Part shown: in pieces, positions 1 through 8,859 of the stretch
Layout: each line of letters begins with the position of its first letter
How positions within the stretch are numbered: the first letter of the stretch is position 1
Assembly (NCBI RefSeq): GCF_018760785.1
Contig: NZ_JAHHZO010000004.1
Location: 1-64,000 of the forward strand
DNA from: Rhizobium sp. CSW-27
GTDB taxonomy: Bacteria > Pseudomonadota > Alphaproteobacteria > Rhizobiales > Rhizobiaceae
DNA length: 64,000 nt
Reading direction: 5' to 3'
Translations under genes and position numbers: made by a program
Notes under the pieces: generated by a model
What the model was told of the DNA's origin: nothing
Seen by the model: only the letters and a program-made list of their open reading frames with translations
The model's database searches: none

Positions 1-55
1 GCAATAACCCCTCGATGATCCGCCATTCCATATCCGTGAGGTCGCCGCGAGCCAG
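1..55 (-). CDS. IS5-family transposase, N-terminal fragment (partial)
   Basis: Read leftwards on the minus strand, the frame gives (L)ARGDLTDMEWRIIEGLL. This matches the start of IS5-family transposases, which typically read MARGDLTD-E-W-x-x-I-x-LLP. An AGGAGG ribosome-binding site sits at 61-66, and an in-frame TAG lies at 65-67. The only codon at the expected start position is CTG (53-55), not ATG/GTG/TTG. Either a non-standard start is used or the start codon has been lost. The rest of the gene lies outside the window. Confidence 0.55.
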   Translation of the reverse strand, partial: MARGDLTDMEWRIIEGLL

Positions 56-124
56 AACCGCCTCCTAAAAGGTAGTCTTGAATCACGCTTCCGCTGATTT
101 GGGAATCCACTTTGTCAACAGGGC
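1..124 (-). mobile_element. End of an IS5-family-like insertion sequence (cut by window edge)
   Basis: The minus strand begins a transposase reading frame (next entry) about 70 bases inside a terminal sequence that reads GGCCCTGTTGACAAAGTGG from position 124 leftwards. Immediately outside it, at 125-128, lies CTAG, the 4-bp target type duplicated by IS5-group elements. The terminus, target tetranucleotide and N-terminal transposase residues together support an IS5-family element whose remainder lies left of the window. The other terminal repeat cannot be seen, so the exact boundary is inferred. Confidence 0.65.
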
Positions 125-265
125 CTAGCGTTGCCTTTAACCTCCTCCATCTCTGTGCCACCGTTCAATGGAAAATGATTGTCACGGATGTAACGTTCCC
201 GTTATGGAGGAGTCTGGCTCTCGACAGGTTCTCTGTCGTGGCCGATGACGAAGACGCGAAGGACG

Positions 266-1408
266 ATGAGATTGCGACTTGCCGTCGACGCCCGCAACCT
301 TGTTCGCCCACGCTCCGGTATCGCCCGTTCGATCGAAAACGCGATCTGGGCCCTGCATGGCAAGGTTGACGAGATACATCTGTGTCTGCCCGATGACCCG
401 CACGCGGACTTTGCGCCACTTGGGGAGTTGTCCCGCATCAACCTGCATGTCGTCCGGCGGCCGTCTGCTTTCGGTCGGGTCTATTGGGGCACCTTCGATC
501 TGCCCGGGATGCTGACCGCGATCCGCCCATCCGTTTTTTGGGCGCCGGCGCATAGACTGTCGGCCCGCGCCTCGGCCGTTGCGCCCAGCGTGCTGACCGT
601 GCATGATCTCGTGTGGAAGTTTGCGCCGCAGACGATGCAGGTGCAGCGCCGGCTGGGGGACGAGTTCCTGACACGGCAGGCGGTTCGACATGCGGATCAG
701 ATTATTGCCGTTTCGGAGAAAACGGCTGAGGATCTGACCGCGCTTCTTCCGCACACACGGGCGAAGACAAGCGTCGTGCACAACATCGTGCGGCCGCTTG
801 CCAAACCGCAGGCCCATGACAGCCTTGCCGCTCTGGGCATAGACCGGAAGTTCATTCTGTTCGTCGGTACGATCGAACCCCGGAAGAACCTGGCGCGCAC
901 GATCCGTGCCTTTCTCGCGCTGCCGGAGACCCTGCGCCGCCAGTTTCTGTTCGTCATTGCCGGTGGCTCCGGATGGAAAGACGGCGAGACACGGCATTTG
1001 CTTGACGCTCGCCCGGAAGGGCTTGTGCACCTTAATGCAGTCGATGAGGTTCGACTTGCAACACTATATCAGCATTGCAGTTTTCTCGTCATGCCGTCGC
1101 TTTATGAGGGCTTTGGCTACCCGGTTATCGAAGCTCAGCAGTTCGGAAAGCTTGTCCTGACGTCCAGACATTCCGCGATGGCGGGCATCGTCGGTCAGGG
1201 CGCAGTACTTGTTGATCCCCTGAGCGAGTCGCAAATCGCAGCAGGATTGTGTGAGTGTATGCTGAAAAATGGTGAAAGTGTTGCCGAATCGACGCGCGCG
1301 AATGCGTTACGGTTTGAGGAGGTGGAGATTCTGCCGAGACTGCTTGAGGTGTTTCAACGGGCAGTCCACAAGCGGTGGACGCATCAACAGGCTGATCATC
1401 GGCGATGA
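266..1408 (+). CDS. Glycosyltransferase family 4 protein
   Basis: A 380-residue cytoplasmic, membrane-associated GT-B glycosyltransferase that would transfer a sugar from a nucleotide donor to a growing surface glycan. The C-terminal half carries the GT4 signature: 'FVGTIEPRKNL' opens the donor domain, and EGFGYPVIE supplies the E-x7-E pair (Glu281, Glu289). The start at 266 is chosen because GAAGGA stands 5 bases upstream; an in-frame ATG at 245 lacks such a site. The gene is first in a run of same-strand polysaccharide genes and overlaps the next small frame by ATGA. The 140 bases between it and the IS end contain no convincing gene. Donor and acceptor are unknown. Confidence 0.85.
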   Translation: MRLRLAVDARNLVRPRSGIARSIENAIWALHGKVDEIHLCLPDDPHADFAPLGELSRINLHVVRRPSAFGRVYWGTFDLPGMLTAIRPSVFWAPAHRLSARASAVAPSVLTVHDLVWKFAPQTMQVQRRLGDEFLTRQAVRHADQIIAVSEKTAEDLTALLPHTRAKTSVVHNIVRPLAKPQAHDSLAALGIDRKFILFVGTIEPRKNLARTIRAFLALPETLRRQFLFVIAGGSGWKDGETRHLLDARPEGLVHLNAVDEVRLATLYQHCSFLVMPSLYEGFGYPVIEAQQFGKLVLTSRHSAMAGIVGQGAVLVDPLSESQIAAGLCECMLKNGESVAESTRANALRFEEVEILPRLLEVFQRAVHKRWTHQQADHRR

Positions 1409-1563
1409 AGATCGTTCATCATATAGGGCTCCAGGAGAAGGTTATCCCGCTGGCGATCCGAACGGCAGCGAATGCTGTTTCGCGCAAGCTTCCCTGCCTA
1501 GGTGGTGCCGTGGGAGGCAACATGACCTGTGACGCCGCGGATTCGTCCACGAGAAAGATCTGA
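1405..1563 (+). CDS. Small ORF, hypothetical or gene remnant (52 aa)
   Basis: A 52-codon frame starting MKIVHHIGLQEKV. Its ATG overlaps the stop of the upstream glycosyltransferase (ATGA), so translation could be coupled to it. It fills most of the 164-bp gap to the next glycosyltransferase, which is unusual for this tightly packed cluster. No family is recognised. The start resembles the N-terminal strand of many sugar-processing enzymes (MKIvhh), so this may be the stub of a deleted gene rather than a functional peptide. Confidence 0.35.
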   Translation: MKIVHHIGLQEKVIPLAIRTAANAVSRKLPCLGGAVGGNMTCDAADSSTRKI

Positions 1564-1572
1564 AGACCCCTC

Positions 1573-2724
1573 ATGCGGATATTGCATTTCTTCAAGACGG
1601 CAATGCCGGAGACGGTCGGGGGGATCGAGCAGGTCATTCATCATCTGGCGGCTGGAGCGGCACGCCGAGGCGCTCAGGTCGACGTCCTGTCTCTTTCGCC
1701 GAATCCCACGCCGGATCGGCAGGAATTCGGCGGCTATACCGTTCATCGCTGTCACCGCGATCTGGATCTCGCCTCGACCGGTCTTTCCCTGTCCGGCCTG
1801 CGCCGGTTTACGGAACTGTCCGCCCACGCCGATCTGGTTCACTACCATTTTCCATGGCCCTTCATGGATGTCGCCCATTTCGTCACGCGCATGAAAAAGC
1901 CCGCGATCGTCACTTATCATTCCGACATCGTGCGGCAGAAGTGGCTGTACAGGCTTTATCGGCCCTTGCAGGGTGCCTTCCTTCATTCGGTGGATTGCAT
2001 TGTCGCGACTTCGCCGAACTATGTCATGACAAGTCCTGTTCTGTCGTCGATCGAGGAGAAGACACAGGTCATCCCGATCGGGCTTGACCGGTCGCACTAT
2101 CCGGAGCCGGATGAGAAACTGCTGGCCGCCTGGCGGAGCCGGTTCGGCTGTCCCTTCTACCTGTTCATCGGTGTTTTGCGGTACTACAAGGGCCTTCACA
2201 TTCTGCTGGACGCGGCCAGGCAGGTCAGCCATCCGATCGTGATCGTCGGGGCAGGGCCGGTTGAACGGCAACTGAAGTCGCAGGCGCAGGAACTGGGTTT
2301 GCGCAACGTGCACTTCCTCGGCCACCTTGCCGATGCGGACAAGGTATGCTTGTTGAAGTTGTGTTATGGCGTTGTCTTCCCCTCGCATCTGCGGGCCGAG
2401 GCGTTCGGACTTTCCTTGCTGGAGGGGGCGATGTATGGCAAACCGATCATTTGCAGCGAGATAGGAACGGGGACGAGCTATATCAACATTGCCGGAGAGA
2501 CAGGGCTGGTAGTTCCTCCTGCAGATTCCGGAGCACTCGCACAGGCCATGCGCGTGCTGTGGGACGATCCGGCCAAGGCCGCGCAGATGGGACGGCGCGC
2601 CGAGGAGCGTTATCGACTCCATTTCACGGGAGACAGGATGATCGAAGCCTATATGGATCTCTATGCGCGGACCGTGGCACGCCACGCGAAACAGCCGGTT
2701 CAGGCGGGTCGGCTGAAGAACTGA
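1573..2724 (+). CDS. Glycosyltransferase family 4 protein
   Basis: A 383-residue GT-B glycosyltransferase. The N-terminal acceptor domain contains 'ETVGGIEQVIHHLA', the glycine-rich loop typical of GT4 enzymes. The C-terminal donor domain contains 'FIGVLRYYKGLHILLDA' and EAFGLSLLE (Glu276/Glu284), the E-x7-E nucleotide-sugar motif. No signal peptide or membrane segment is evident. It lies between two other glycosyltransferase genes and upstream of an ABC-2 exporter, which suggests cytoplasmic assembly of a polysaccharide later exported whole. Donor and linkage cannot be deduced. The ribosome-binding site is weak. Confidence 0.85.
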   Translation: MRILHFFKTAMPETVGGIEQVIHHLAAGAARRGAQVDVLSLSPNPTPDRQEFGGYTVHRCHRDLDLASTGLSLSGLRRFTELSAHADLVHYHFPWPFMDVAHFVTRMKKPAIVTYHSDIVRQKWLYRLYRPLQGAFLHSVDCIVATSPNYVMTSPVLSSIEEKTQVIPIGLDRSHYPEPDEKLLAAWRSRFGCPFYLFIGVLRYYKGLHILLDAARQVSHPIVIVGAGPVERQLKSQAQELGLRNVHFLGHLADADKVCLLKLCYGVVFPSHLRAEAFGLSLLEGAMYGKPIICSEIGTGTSYINIAGETGLVVPPADSGALAQAMRVLWDDPAKAAQMGRRAEERYRLHFTGDRMIEAYMDLYARTVARHAKQPVQAGRLKN

Positions 2725-2756
2725 AGCGATTTTGAAAACAGAATGGGACACTTGCT

Positions 2757-4097
2757 TTGCGGAAACTGGCGATCATATCGACTTTTGATGATCTTTGCGG
2801 GATTGCAGGATACACCAAGGCTCTTGTGAAGCAACTGGAGCAGGATTTTGAAGTCACGGTCTTTGATCTGGACCAGTATCTGCTGCGATCGACCATGCGC
2901 CCCCTGCGCAAGTTGGGTGACAAACTGATCGCCGACATCGTCCGCCGACTTTCTGACTTCGATGTCGTGAATATTCAGCTTGAGCATGGCACGCTCGGGG
3001 CAACCCCGTCGGACATCGTGCGGCGTTTCGAAATGCTGATCGAACATTCGAAGCCTCTGACGGTGACGTTCCACACCGTTTTGCCAGTTGGCGGGCGCGG
3101 ACTGCGGGATCTGGCCAGAGCGGTGCGTCATCTCGACCGACGCACCTTTTTCGAGATCCTCCGGGAGATGCGCAGCGGTCGCGAACTGGGCAATCCCATC
3201 ATGCGTACGCTGGTAAAGAGGCAGAAGCGTGCCAAGACCTCTGCCATATTTCATACCCGCCGGGATGCGCGCACCCACAGGCTGGTATATGGCCTGAGGC
3301 GCGTGTTTGATCATCCACTCGCGTTCTATGGGGGGCAGGGCACGTCCGCTCCGCCGAGGACCGATATTCGCCTTCCATCGGCCATCAAGCAGCGGCCGGA
3401 TACCGTCACCCTCGGTGTGTTCGGCTTCGTCAGCCCCTACAAGGGCATTCTGACCGCGATCCAGGCGCTACGCCGTTTGCCGGACAACTATCATCTGATG
3501 ATTTTCGGCGGGCTGCACCCCAACGATATCCGCAAGGGCTACTCGGTTCATCCCTATCTGGAGAGGATCATCAGTCTTGTCACGCAGGATTATGATCCGA
3601 AGGCGCTGACCAAGAAGGAGCCGGTAATCCGGGAACAGTTGAACGTGCATGTCGATAATCCCGACCTGCTGCGCCAGGTGATGTCGGGAATGCGGGACAT
3701 TTCGAGCAGGGTTCACTTCATGGGCGCCGTGCGCGACGACGAATTTGCCTCGGCAATCCAGCTTTGCGATGTCGTCGTGCTGCCCTATGAGGAGGTCGGG
3801 CAGACATCCTCGGGGCCGCTGGCGATTGCCAATGACGTCGGCGCCAGGATTGTCTGCGCCCGCAACAAGGCCTTTCTGCAGTATGAAAGGTACAATCCGC
3901 GCCGCCTCAATTTCTTCGATGTCGGCAATTATCTGGAACTGGCCCAGAGAGTGACGAGCGTTGCGGATAGTCCGCCGCCGGGATTGCCTTTGCACTACAC
4001 GGTGGAAACCAACCGCGCGGTTTACAAGGCAAGCTTCGATCTGGCGGACGCCCAGATCGAAGCCTTCCATCGCGAGCTTGTACCGAAAAATGACTGA
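2757..4097 (+). CDS. Glycosyltransferase (GT4-like)
   Basis: A 446-residue protein with a TTG start reading MRKLAIISTFDDLCGIAGYT. The GIAGYT loop near the N-terminus and 'LGVFGFVSPYKG' at the start of the second domain fit a GT-B glycosyltransferase of the GT4 group. The usual E-x7-E region is divergent and reads PYEEVGQTSSGPLAIA, a form seen in some GT4 relatives. It overlaps the downstream exporter permease by 8 bases, so the two are probably co-translated. The substrate is unknown. Confidence 0.75.
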   Translation: MRKLAIISTFDDLCGIAGYTKALVKQLEQDFEVTVFDLDQYLLRSTMRPLRKLGDKLIADIVRRLSDFDVVNIQLEHGTLGATPSDIVRRFEMLIEHSKPLTVTFHTVLPVGGRGLRDLARAVRHLDRRTFFEILREMRSGRELGNPIMRTLVKRQKRAKTSAIFHTRRDARTHRLVYGLRRVFDHPLAFYGGQGTSAPPRTDIRLPSAIKQRPDTVTLGVFGFVSPYKGILTAIQALRRLPDNYHLMIFGGLHPNDIRKGYSVHPYLERIISLVTQDYDPKALTKKEPVIREQLNVHVDNPDLLRQVMSGMRDISSRVHFMGAVRDDEFASAIQLCDVVVLPYEEVGQTSSGPLAIANDVGARIVCARNKAFLQYERYNPRRLNFFDVGNYLELAQRVTSVADSPPPGLPLHYTVETNRAVYKASFDLADAQIEAFHRELVPKND

Positions 4098-4977
4098 TTT
4101 CCTGACCAGCGAATCGCGTGACGCCGACGTGGGGACGAGCATCCAGGGCGACGTCACCCTGCAGAAGCGTCAGTCGCTGTGGATAGAGCGTGGACTGATC
4201 GAAGATCTCGTCCTTGCGGTTCGTCAGCGCCGTGTTGCCCGCATGCTCTACATGGCGGAAATTGCAGAATCCCGACGGTCAACCGGCCTCGGTCTGTTTG
4301 GTCCCTTCCTGTCCACCGCCCTCCATATGGCGGTGCTGGGCACGGTCATGTCGATGGTTTTTGCTCAGCCCATGCGCGAGTTCATTCCCTATTTCGGCCT
4401 GTCCTTCGCCATCTGGCAGACGCTGTCGGCCGCCATTGGAAGAATGGCCAATGCCAGCGAGCGGGCCGTGCGCTTTCTGGCCTTTCCGCGGCTTTCGAGC
4501 CTGATCATCTACATGGTTGATGCCTATGATTACGTGCTCGGGCTTTCGGCGCGACTGCTTTCGGCCCTTGTGGTCATTGCCATCGTCAATCACGAGATCT
4601 TGATGTCAGCCAATTTCCCGGCCTTCGCGGTCGGCATGCTCCTCGCGTCTGTCGTTGTGATCATCTGGTCACCGATCGCGACTGTGGTCTTCAACAACTT
4701 CCGCATCCTGCGCGGGTTCCTGCCGCAGATCCTGCTTCTGGTTTTCCTGATCACCCCGGTCTTCTATTCGGCCGATCGCTTTTCGGAACATCGCTGGGTC
4801 GCGGATTTCAACCCCGTCTATCACCTCATCGAAGTTGTTCGAGCACCGGTGATCGACGGCAACTGGCCAGCGGTCTCACTCGCCGTTTGTATCGGCCTGG
4901 TGCTTGGCGGCCTGGTCCTGCTTCGCATCGTTCATCGGCGTCAGCGGCTGGCCATGGTCTATGGATGGATTGCATGA
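4090..4977 (+). CDS. ABC-2 type polysaccharide export permease (Wzm/KpsM-like)
   Basis: A 295-residue membrane component of an ABC exporter. After a polar N-terminal segment of about 75 residues there are roughly six hydrophobic helices, the normal topology of Wzm/KpsM-type permeases. The start ATG at 4090 overlaps the end of the preceding glycosyltransferase, and its stop overlaps the ATG of the ATPase gene (ATGA), showing a tightly coupled operon. With the adjacent ATPase it should move an undecaprenyl- or lipid-linked polysaccharide from cytoplasm to periplasm. The long N-terminal extension before the first helix is somewhat unusual. Confidence 0.85.
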   Translation: MTDFLTSESRDADVGTSIQGDVTLQKRQSLWIERGLIEDLVLAVRQRRVARMLYMAEIAESRRSTGLGLFGPFLSTALHMAVLGTVMSMVFAQPMREFIPYFGLSFAIWQTLSAAIGRMANASERAVRFLAFPRLSSLIIYMVDAYDYVLGLSARLLSALVVIAIVNHEILMSANFPAFAVGMLLASVVVIIWSPIATVVFNNFRILRGFLPQILLLVFLITPVFYSADRFSEHRWVADFNPVYHLIEVVRAPVIDGNWPAVSLAVCIGLVLGGLVLLRIVHRRQRLAMVYGWIA

Positions 4978-5690
4978 ACGCAAATTCTGTTGGCCCGCGG
5001 CCGCTGGTTGCACGACTGGTGGATGCGACGGTGGAAATTCCGCTGCGGGGCTTTCGGCCTGACCGCCAGGCGACCAAGGATCCGCGTATTTTCCGGGGCA
5101 GGGACGGTGTCTGGAAGATCCGGGCGCTAGACAGGGTTTCTCTGGATATCCGAAGCGGCGACCGCATCGGCATTTCCGGAGCGAATGGCAGCGGCAAGAC
5201 GACCTTGCTGCGTCTGCTGGGCGGGTTGTTGCCGCTTGCCTCAGGTACCATCGAACACTTTGGTAGCGTGCGACCGCTGATCAGCATCGGAGCGGGCCTG
5301 TCCCAGGCATTGACGGGGCGGCAGAACGCCGAACTGCAGCACGGTCTGCTTGGGATCGAAAGCGTGCCTCTCGCCGACTTCATCGACAACGTGGCCGAGT
5401 TTGCCGAGATCGGCGACTTCTTCGACATGCCGGTATCGACCTATTCTCCCGGGATGGTGACACGACTGCAATTTGCCATCAATACCGTCGAACCCTCGGA
5501 TCTCCTGATTCTGGATGAGTGGATTGGCGTGGCGGATGAGGCTTTCTATCAAAAGGCTCAGGAAAGGCTTCAAAACTACATAGCCCGAAACGAAGCGTTT
5601 TTGTGCGCATCACACAACAAGACATTGCTGTCTAGTCTGACTGAGACGAGGAAAAAAATCGTTGGCGGGCGGGCTGTAGCAGATACGTAA
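4974..5690 (+). CDS. ABC transporter ATP-binding protein (Wzt/KpsT-like)
   Basis: A 238-residue ATPase that should energise the neighbouring permease. It has Walker A GANGSGKT (residues 69-76), a YSPGM signature of the Wzt/KpsT/TagH subfamily in place of LSGGQ, and Walker B LLILDEW. The ATG at 4974 overlaps the permease stop. It ends soon after the nucleotide-binding domain and lacks the C-terminal glycan-binding domain of long Wzt proteins. This places it nearer KpsT-type capsule exporters, which act on a glycan without a cap-specific recognition domain. Confidence 0.88.
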   Translation: MNANSVGPRPLVARLVDATVEIPLRGFRPDRQATKDPRIFRGRDGVWKIRALDRVSLDIRSGDRIGISGANGSGKTTLLRLLGGLLPLASGTIEHFGSVRPLISIGAGLSQALTGRQNAELQHGLLGIESVPLADFIDNVAEFAEIGDFFDMPVSTYSPGMVTRLQFAINTVEPSDLLILDEWIGVADEAFYQKAQERLQNYIARNEAFLCASHNKTLLSSLTETRKKIVGGRAVADT

Positions 5691-5711
5691 CGTTAAGGGG
5701 GCGGGCATGTA

Positions 5712-7868
5712 ATGTATAATGGGGCGTTCAAAAACATATATCACTATCACCTTAAGAAATGCGGTGGAACCTATTTAAATACCTGGATTTATCAGAATGC
5801 GCCCGATGGCCAGGTCTGGGATGACGTCGACGCCGATGTTGCCATCACCGGACTGAGCGATGCCGATAAGGAAAAAAAGCTTGCGCAGATGTGCTTCGTG
5901 GGGAGAAACATCGTCTGCACGCATCGCCCGTTAATCGGCTACATTCCGGAAAGAACGTTTTCGTTCACTGTGTTACGCGATCCAGTGAGACGACTGGTAT
6001 CTCAATTCGCCGATTGGCGAAGGGAGGCCGGCCGCGATCACCGCACCAATGAAGAAATCCTGATAGGCATTCGGGATGCCGGTTCGCTATCCCTGCGGCA
6101 ATACCTGATCAAGCACGGCAGAGGTCCACTGCGCGGACTCTTCGAGAATTATCAGGTTCGCGCGCTGGCTTCCTCGCTGGATAACAGTTTTTGGTACACC
6201 GACTATGACGCAGGAATCCTGAACCAGGCCCTGTCCAACATCGCGGAAAACTTTCATTTCGTCGGCATCAGTGAAAGCATGGAGCAGAGCATTTCTGTCG
6301 TGTGTTCACGCCTCGGAATATGCCCTCCGGCGCGGGATGGCGCGCGGTTGAACGAGGCAACAAAGACATATGTTTCCGAATCAGAAATCGCCGAGGCAAT
6401 GGATATCCTGGAGGAGCTTACGGCAGGAGACCGGATTCTGTACGACAAGAAGCTGAAGGATTTCCAATCTCTGGACTCCAGGGAGAAGGCCTTTTCCGTG
6501 GAGGATTTCGAGGAGATCGAAGCTGCTCAAAGTGTCAAGAAACTTGCCGCTGAAATGTCGGAAACCGGTGGAGGTGGTGCACTGTCTGTACGGGGTACGC
6601 TATTTGCCAGCGGTATCCACGGAAGAGATGGCGCGCGGACCAACACTTGCGCGGTTTGGACTGGTCCGTCCGCGACGACGACATTGTTTTTTCCCGTTCC
6701 CAAAGGTGAACAGCTCACGTTCAAGCTCTGGATTCGCGGCTATGCGTCCGAAGAGATCAGAGATGCGCTGAAGCTGACGATAAACGGGATCGCCGCCGAG
6801 CCCCGCTTCGAACCGGAGCCGGGATATCGGGAGTGCTTGTATGCGGATTTTGCGAGTGACCGCGAATTTGCCAAGGTCGTTCTTCAGACAGGAAACAGTT
6901 ACGCGTCAGAGGCGGATTCAAGACGCCGCGGCATTTCTTTTGATCAATATGGTTGGTTGAGACGCAAGGTCTCCGGAGATGATGAAGCAATGAAGATCGG
7001 AGCCGCAATGCGGGACGTGAGTGGTGATACCCAATATTTCTCTCGCCTGTCGGAGACCCTGCAAAATTTATCCGAACCTCGGCGAAAGGCGGTAATGGTT
7101 CACGTCGACTATTTGGCGCAGAAGGCCGGAACCAGTTCGCTGTCAATTTTGAACGGGGACAGTTTCAGCGTCAATCCTCAGGTTCATGAGGATGCAAAGA
7201 AGAATATAGATTCTGAGCTGTCGCACTCTGACGGTGTCGGCGTTTCCGCGAGCGCAGCTTCCGTATCGGAAGTGGTTAATCGCAGCCAGAAAGAACTTCA
7301 AGGTTGGTGCAGCGATGAAAAGGCGAATTACATCGTCGACGTGATTTTGGAATTGAAGCCGGAAGTTTGCGTTGAGATCGGTGTGTATGGCGGCCGGTCC
7401 CTGGTTCCTGCAGCTGCAGCGCTTCGGGCGAACCAGAAGGGCGTTATTTATGGCATCGAGACCTGGAGTCCGCAGGTGGCCGTTGAATACAAGACGACAG
7501 TGGTGAACGACGAATGGTGGTTGAAGGTCGATTTTTCGAAAATAAAATCGAGCTTCCTGAAGTTCATCGTCGAAAACGGCTTGTCTGATTTCGTGAAGTT
7601 AATCGAACTTCCCTCTGCCTCAGCAAGTACCGCTTTCACAGAGATCGATTATCTTCATATCGACGGAGCCCATTCCGTATTCAATGCGGCTGAAGACGTT
7701 GTTCTATACGCCAAGAAGGTCAGGAAGGGCGGCGTCATCATTATGGATGACGCCAACTGGAAAACCACGGAGTCTGCTGTGCGCATTCTCGACTCGCTTG
7801 GCGAACGGCTGAAGACGTTTGTCAATGAAAATGGCGCGGTCAGTTGTATAGTCTATATGCGGAAATGA
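5712..7868 (+). CDS. Sulfotransferase / beta-domain / methyltransferase fusion protein
   Basis: A 718-residue multidomain protein. Residues 1-250 look like a sulfotransferase: HLKKCGGTYLN (14-23) matches the 5'-phosphosulfate loop of the PAPS site, and LRDPVRRLVSQF (from 88) the 3'-phosphate site. Residues ~290-400 are a beta-rich region with 'LTFKLWIRGY', resembling accessory beta-sandwich domains. Residues ~530-718 form a class I SAM methyltransferase with VEIGVYGGRS as motif I (~555), then DYLHIDGAHS and GGVIIMDDANW. It follows the exporter genes with an AAGGGGG ribosome-binding site. Base composition is clearly AT-richer than in downstream genes, suggesting transfer. It probably decorates the exported glycan. 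The domain calls are by motif only. Confidence 0.7.
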   Translation: MYNGAFKNIYHYHLKKCGGTYLNTWIYQNAPDGQVWDDVDADVAITGLSDADKEKKLAQMCFVGRNIVCTHRPLIGYIPERTFSFTVLRDPVRRLVSQFADWRREAGRDHRTNEEILIGIRDAGSLSLRQYLIKHGRGPLRGLFENYQVRALASSLDNSFWYTDYDAGILNQALSNIAENFHFVGISESMEQSISVVCSRLGICPPARDGARLNEATKTYVSESEIAEAMDILEELTAGDRILYDKKLKDFQSLDSREKAFSVEDFEEIEAAQSVKKLAAEMSETGGGGALSVRGTLFASGIHGRDGARTNTCAVWTGPSATTTLFFPVPKGEQLTFKLWIRGYASEEIRDALKLTINGIAAEPRFEPEPGYRECLYADFASDREFAKVVLQTGNSYASEADSRRRGISFDQYGWLRRKVSGDDEAMKIGAAMRDVSGDTQYFSRLSETLQNLSEPRRKAVMVHVDYLAQKAGTSSLSILNGDSFSVNPQVHEDAKKNIDSELSHSDGVGVSASAASVSEVVNRSQKELQGWCSDEKANYIVDVILELKPEVCVEIGVYGGRSLVPAAAALRANQKGVIYGIETWSPQVAVEYKTTVVNDEWWLKVDFSKIKSSFLKFIVENGLSDFVKLIELPSASASTAFTEIDYLHIDGAHSVFNAAEDVVLYAKKVRKGGVIIMDDANWKTTESAVRILDSLGERLKTFVNENGAVSCIVYMRK

Positions 7869-8029
7869 AGGGCGAAGCGTGCAGGCATATTGACCTCACC
7901 GGTCTCTCAGGTGGTTTCGGGTCTGAGTGCTCGCTCTCTTCGGTCACTTCCTCACTCATCCGCGCAAAAAGGTGATTGGCATGCGCCGCTTGTCCTCGTT
8001 ATGGAGGGGGCAAGCGGACGGAGAATGCC

Positions 8030-8776
8030 TTGTCGATTGCCGAAATTTCCCTCTTCAGCGCACTGATTGCCGGTGCCCTGTCCTTTCTGTCGCCTTGCGT
8101 GCTGCCGCTGGTTCCTCCCTATCTGTGCTACATGGCAGGCATTTCCGTTGACCAGTTTCGCGGAGAGAAGGCGGGCGGCGGGCTGGTGGCGCGGCGGGCG
8201 GTGCTTTTCTCCTCGCTGTTCTTCACACTCGGCTTTGCCACGGTGTTCGTGGCGCTCGGGGCAGGTGCAACGACGATCGGTGTGCTGCTGCGCCAGCACA
8301 TGGATGTGCTGGCAAAGGTCGGCGGGCTGATCATCATCGTCATGGGCCTGAACTTTCTCGGCGCCTTCCGCATCGGCCTGCTGTCGCGTGAGGCGCGTTT
8401 TCAGGCGGGCGGGCGGCCGGCCACCCGGTCCGGCGCCTATGTGATGGGCCTTGCCTTTGCCTTCGGCTGGACGCCCTGCATCGGGCCGGTGCTGGGCGCG
8501 ATCCTTGCTGTTGCCGCCTCGCGCCAGACGGTGGCGGACGGCGCCCTGCTGCTGGCGATCTATTCGCTGGGGCTTGCGGTGCCCTTCTGGATCGCTGCCG
8601 GCTTTTCCGGCGCCTTCATGCGTTTCCTCTCCCGCTTCCGGCGGCATCTGGGGCTGGTGGAAAAGCTGATGGGCGCGCTTCTGGTGCTGACCGGGCTTGC
8701 CTTCATCTTCGGCTTCGTGAGCGACATGGCGATCTGGTTCCAGCAGACTTTTCCGATCCTCACTCAGATCGGCTGA
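8030..8776 (+). CDS. ccdA: Cytochrome c biogenesis protein CcdA
   Basis: A 248-residue inner-membrane protein of the CcdA/DsbD-transmembrane family, which passes reducing equivalents from cytoplasmic thioredoxin to periplasmic thiol carriers for cytochrome c maturation. About six hydrophobic helices are visible. The two conserved cysteine motifs are present: SPCVLPLVPPYL near the N-terminus and GWTPCIGPVLGA in the fourth helix region. A TTG start at 8030 (MSIAEISLFSAL) is preferred because GGAG lies just upstream and the length then matches the family. It is probably unrelated to the polysaccharide genes on its left, from which 161 bases separate it. Confidence 0.88.
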   Translation: MSIAEISLFSALIAGALSFLSPCVLPLVPPYLCYMAGISVDQFRGEKAGGGLVARRAVLFSSLFFTLGFATVFVALGAGATTIGVLLRQHMDVLAKVGGLIIIVMGLNFLGAFRIGLLSREARFQAGGRPATRSGAYVMGLAFAFGWTPCIGPVLGAILAVAASRQTVADGALLLAIYSLGLAVPFWIAAGFSGAFMRFLSRFRRHLGLVEKLMGALLVLTGLAFIFGFVSDMAIWFQQTFPILTQIG

Positions 8777-8859
8777 GGATTGTTGCGAGTTTCCGTTTCG
8801 CTTGTGGCCGCAGGGATGCTAACCGGCAGACGGGGCGGACAAGGAGCGGAGGTTCACCG

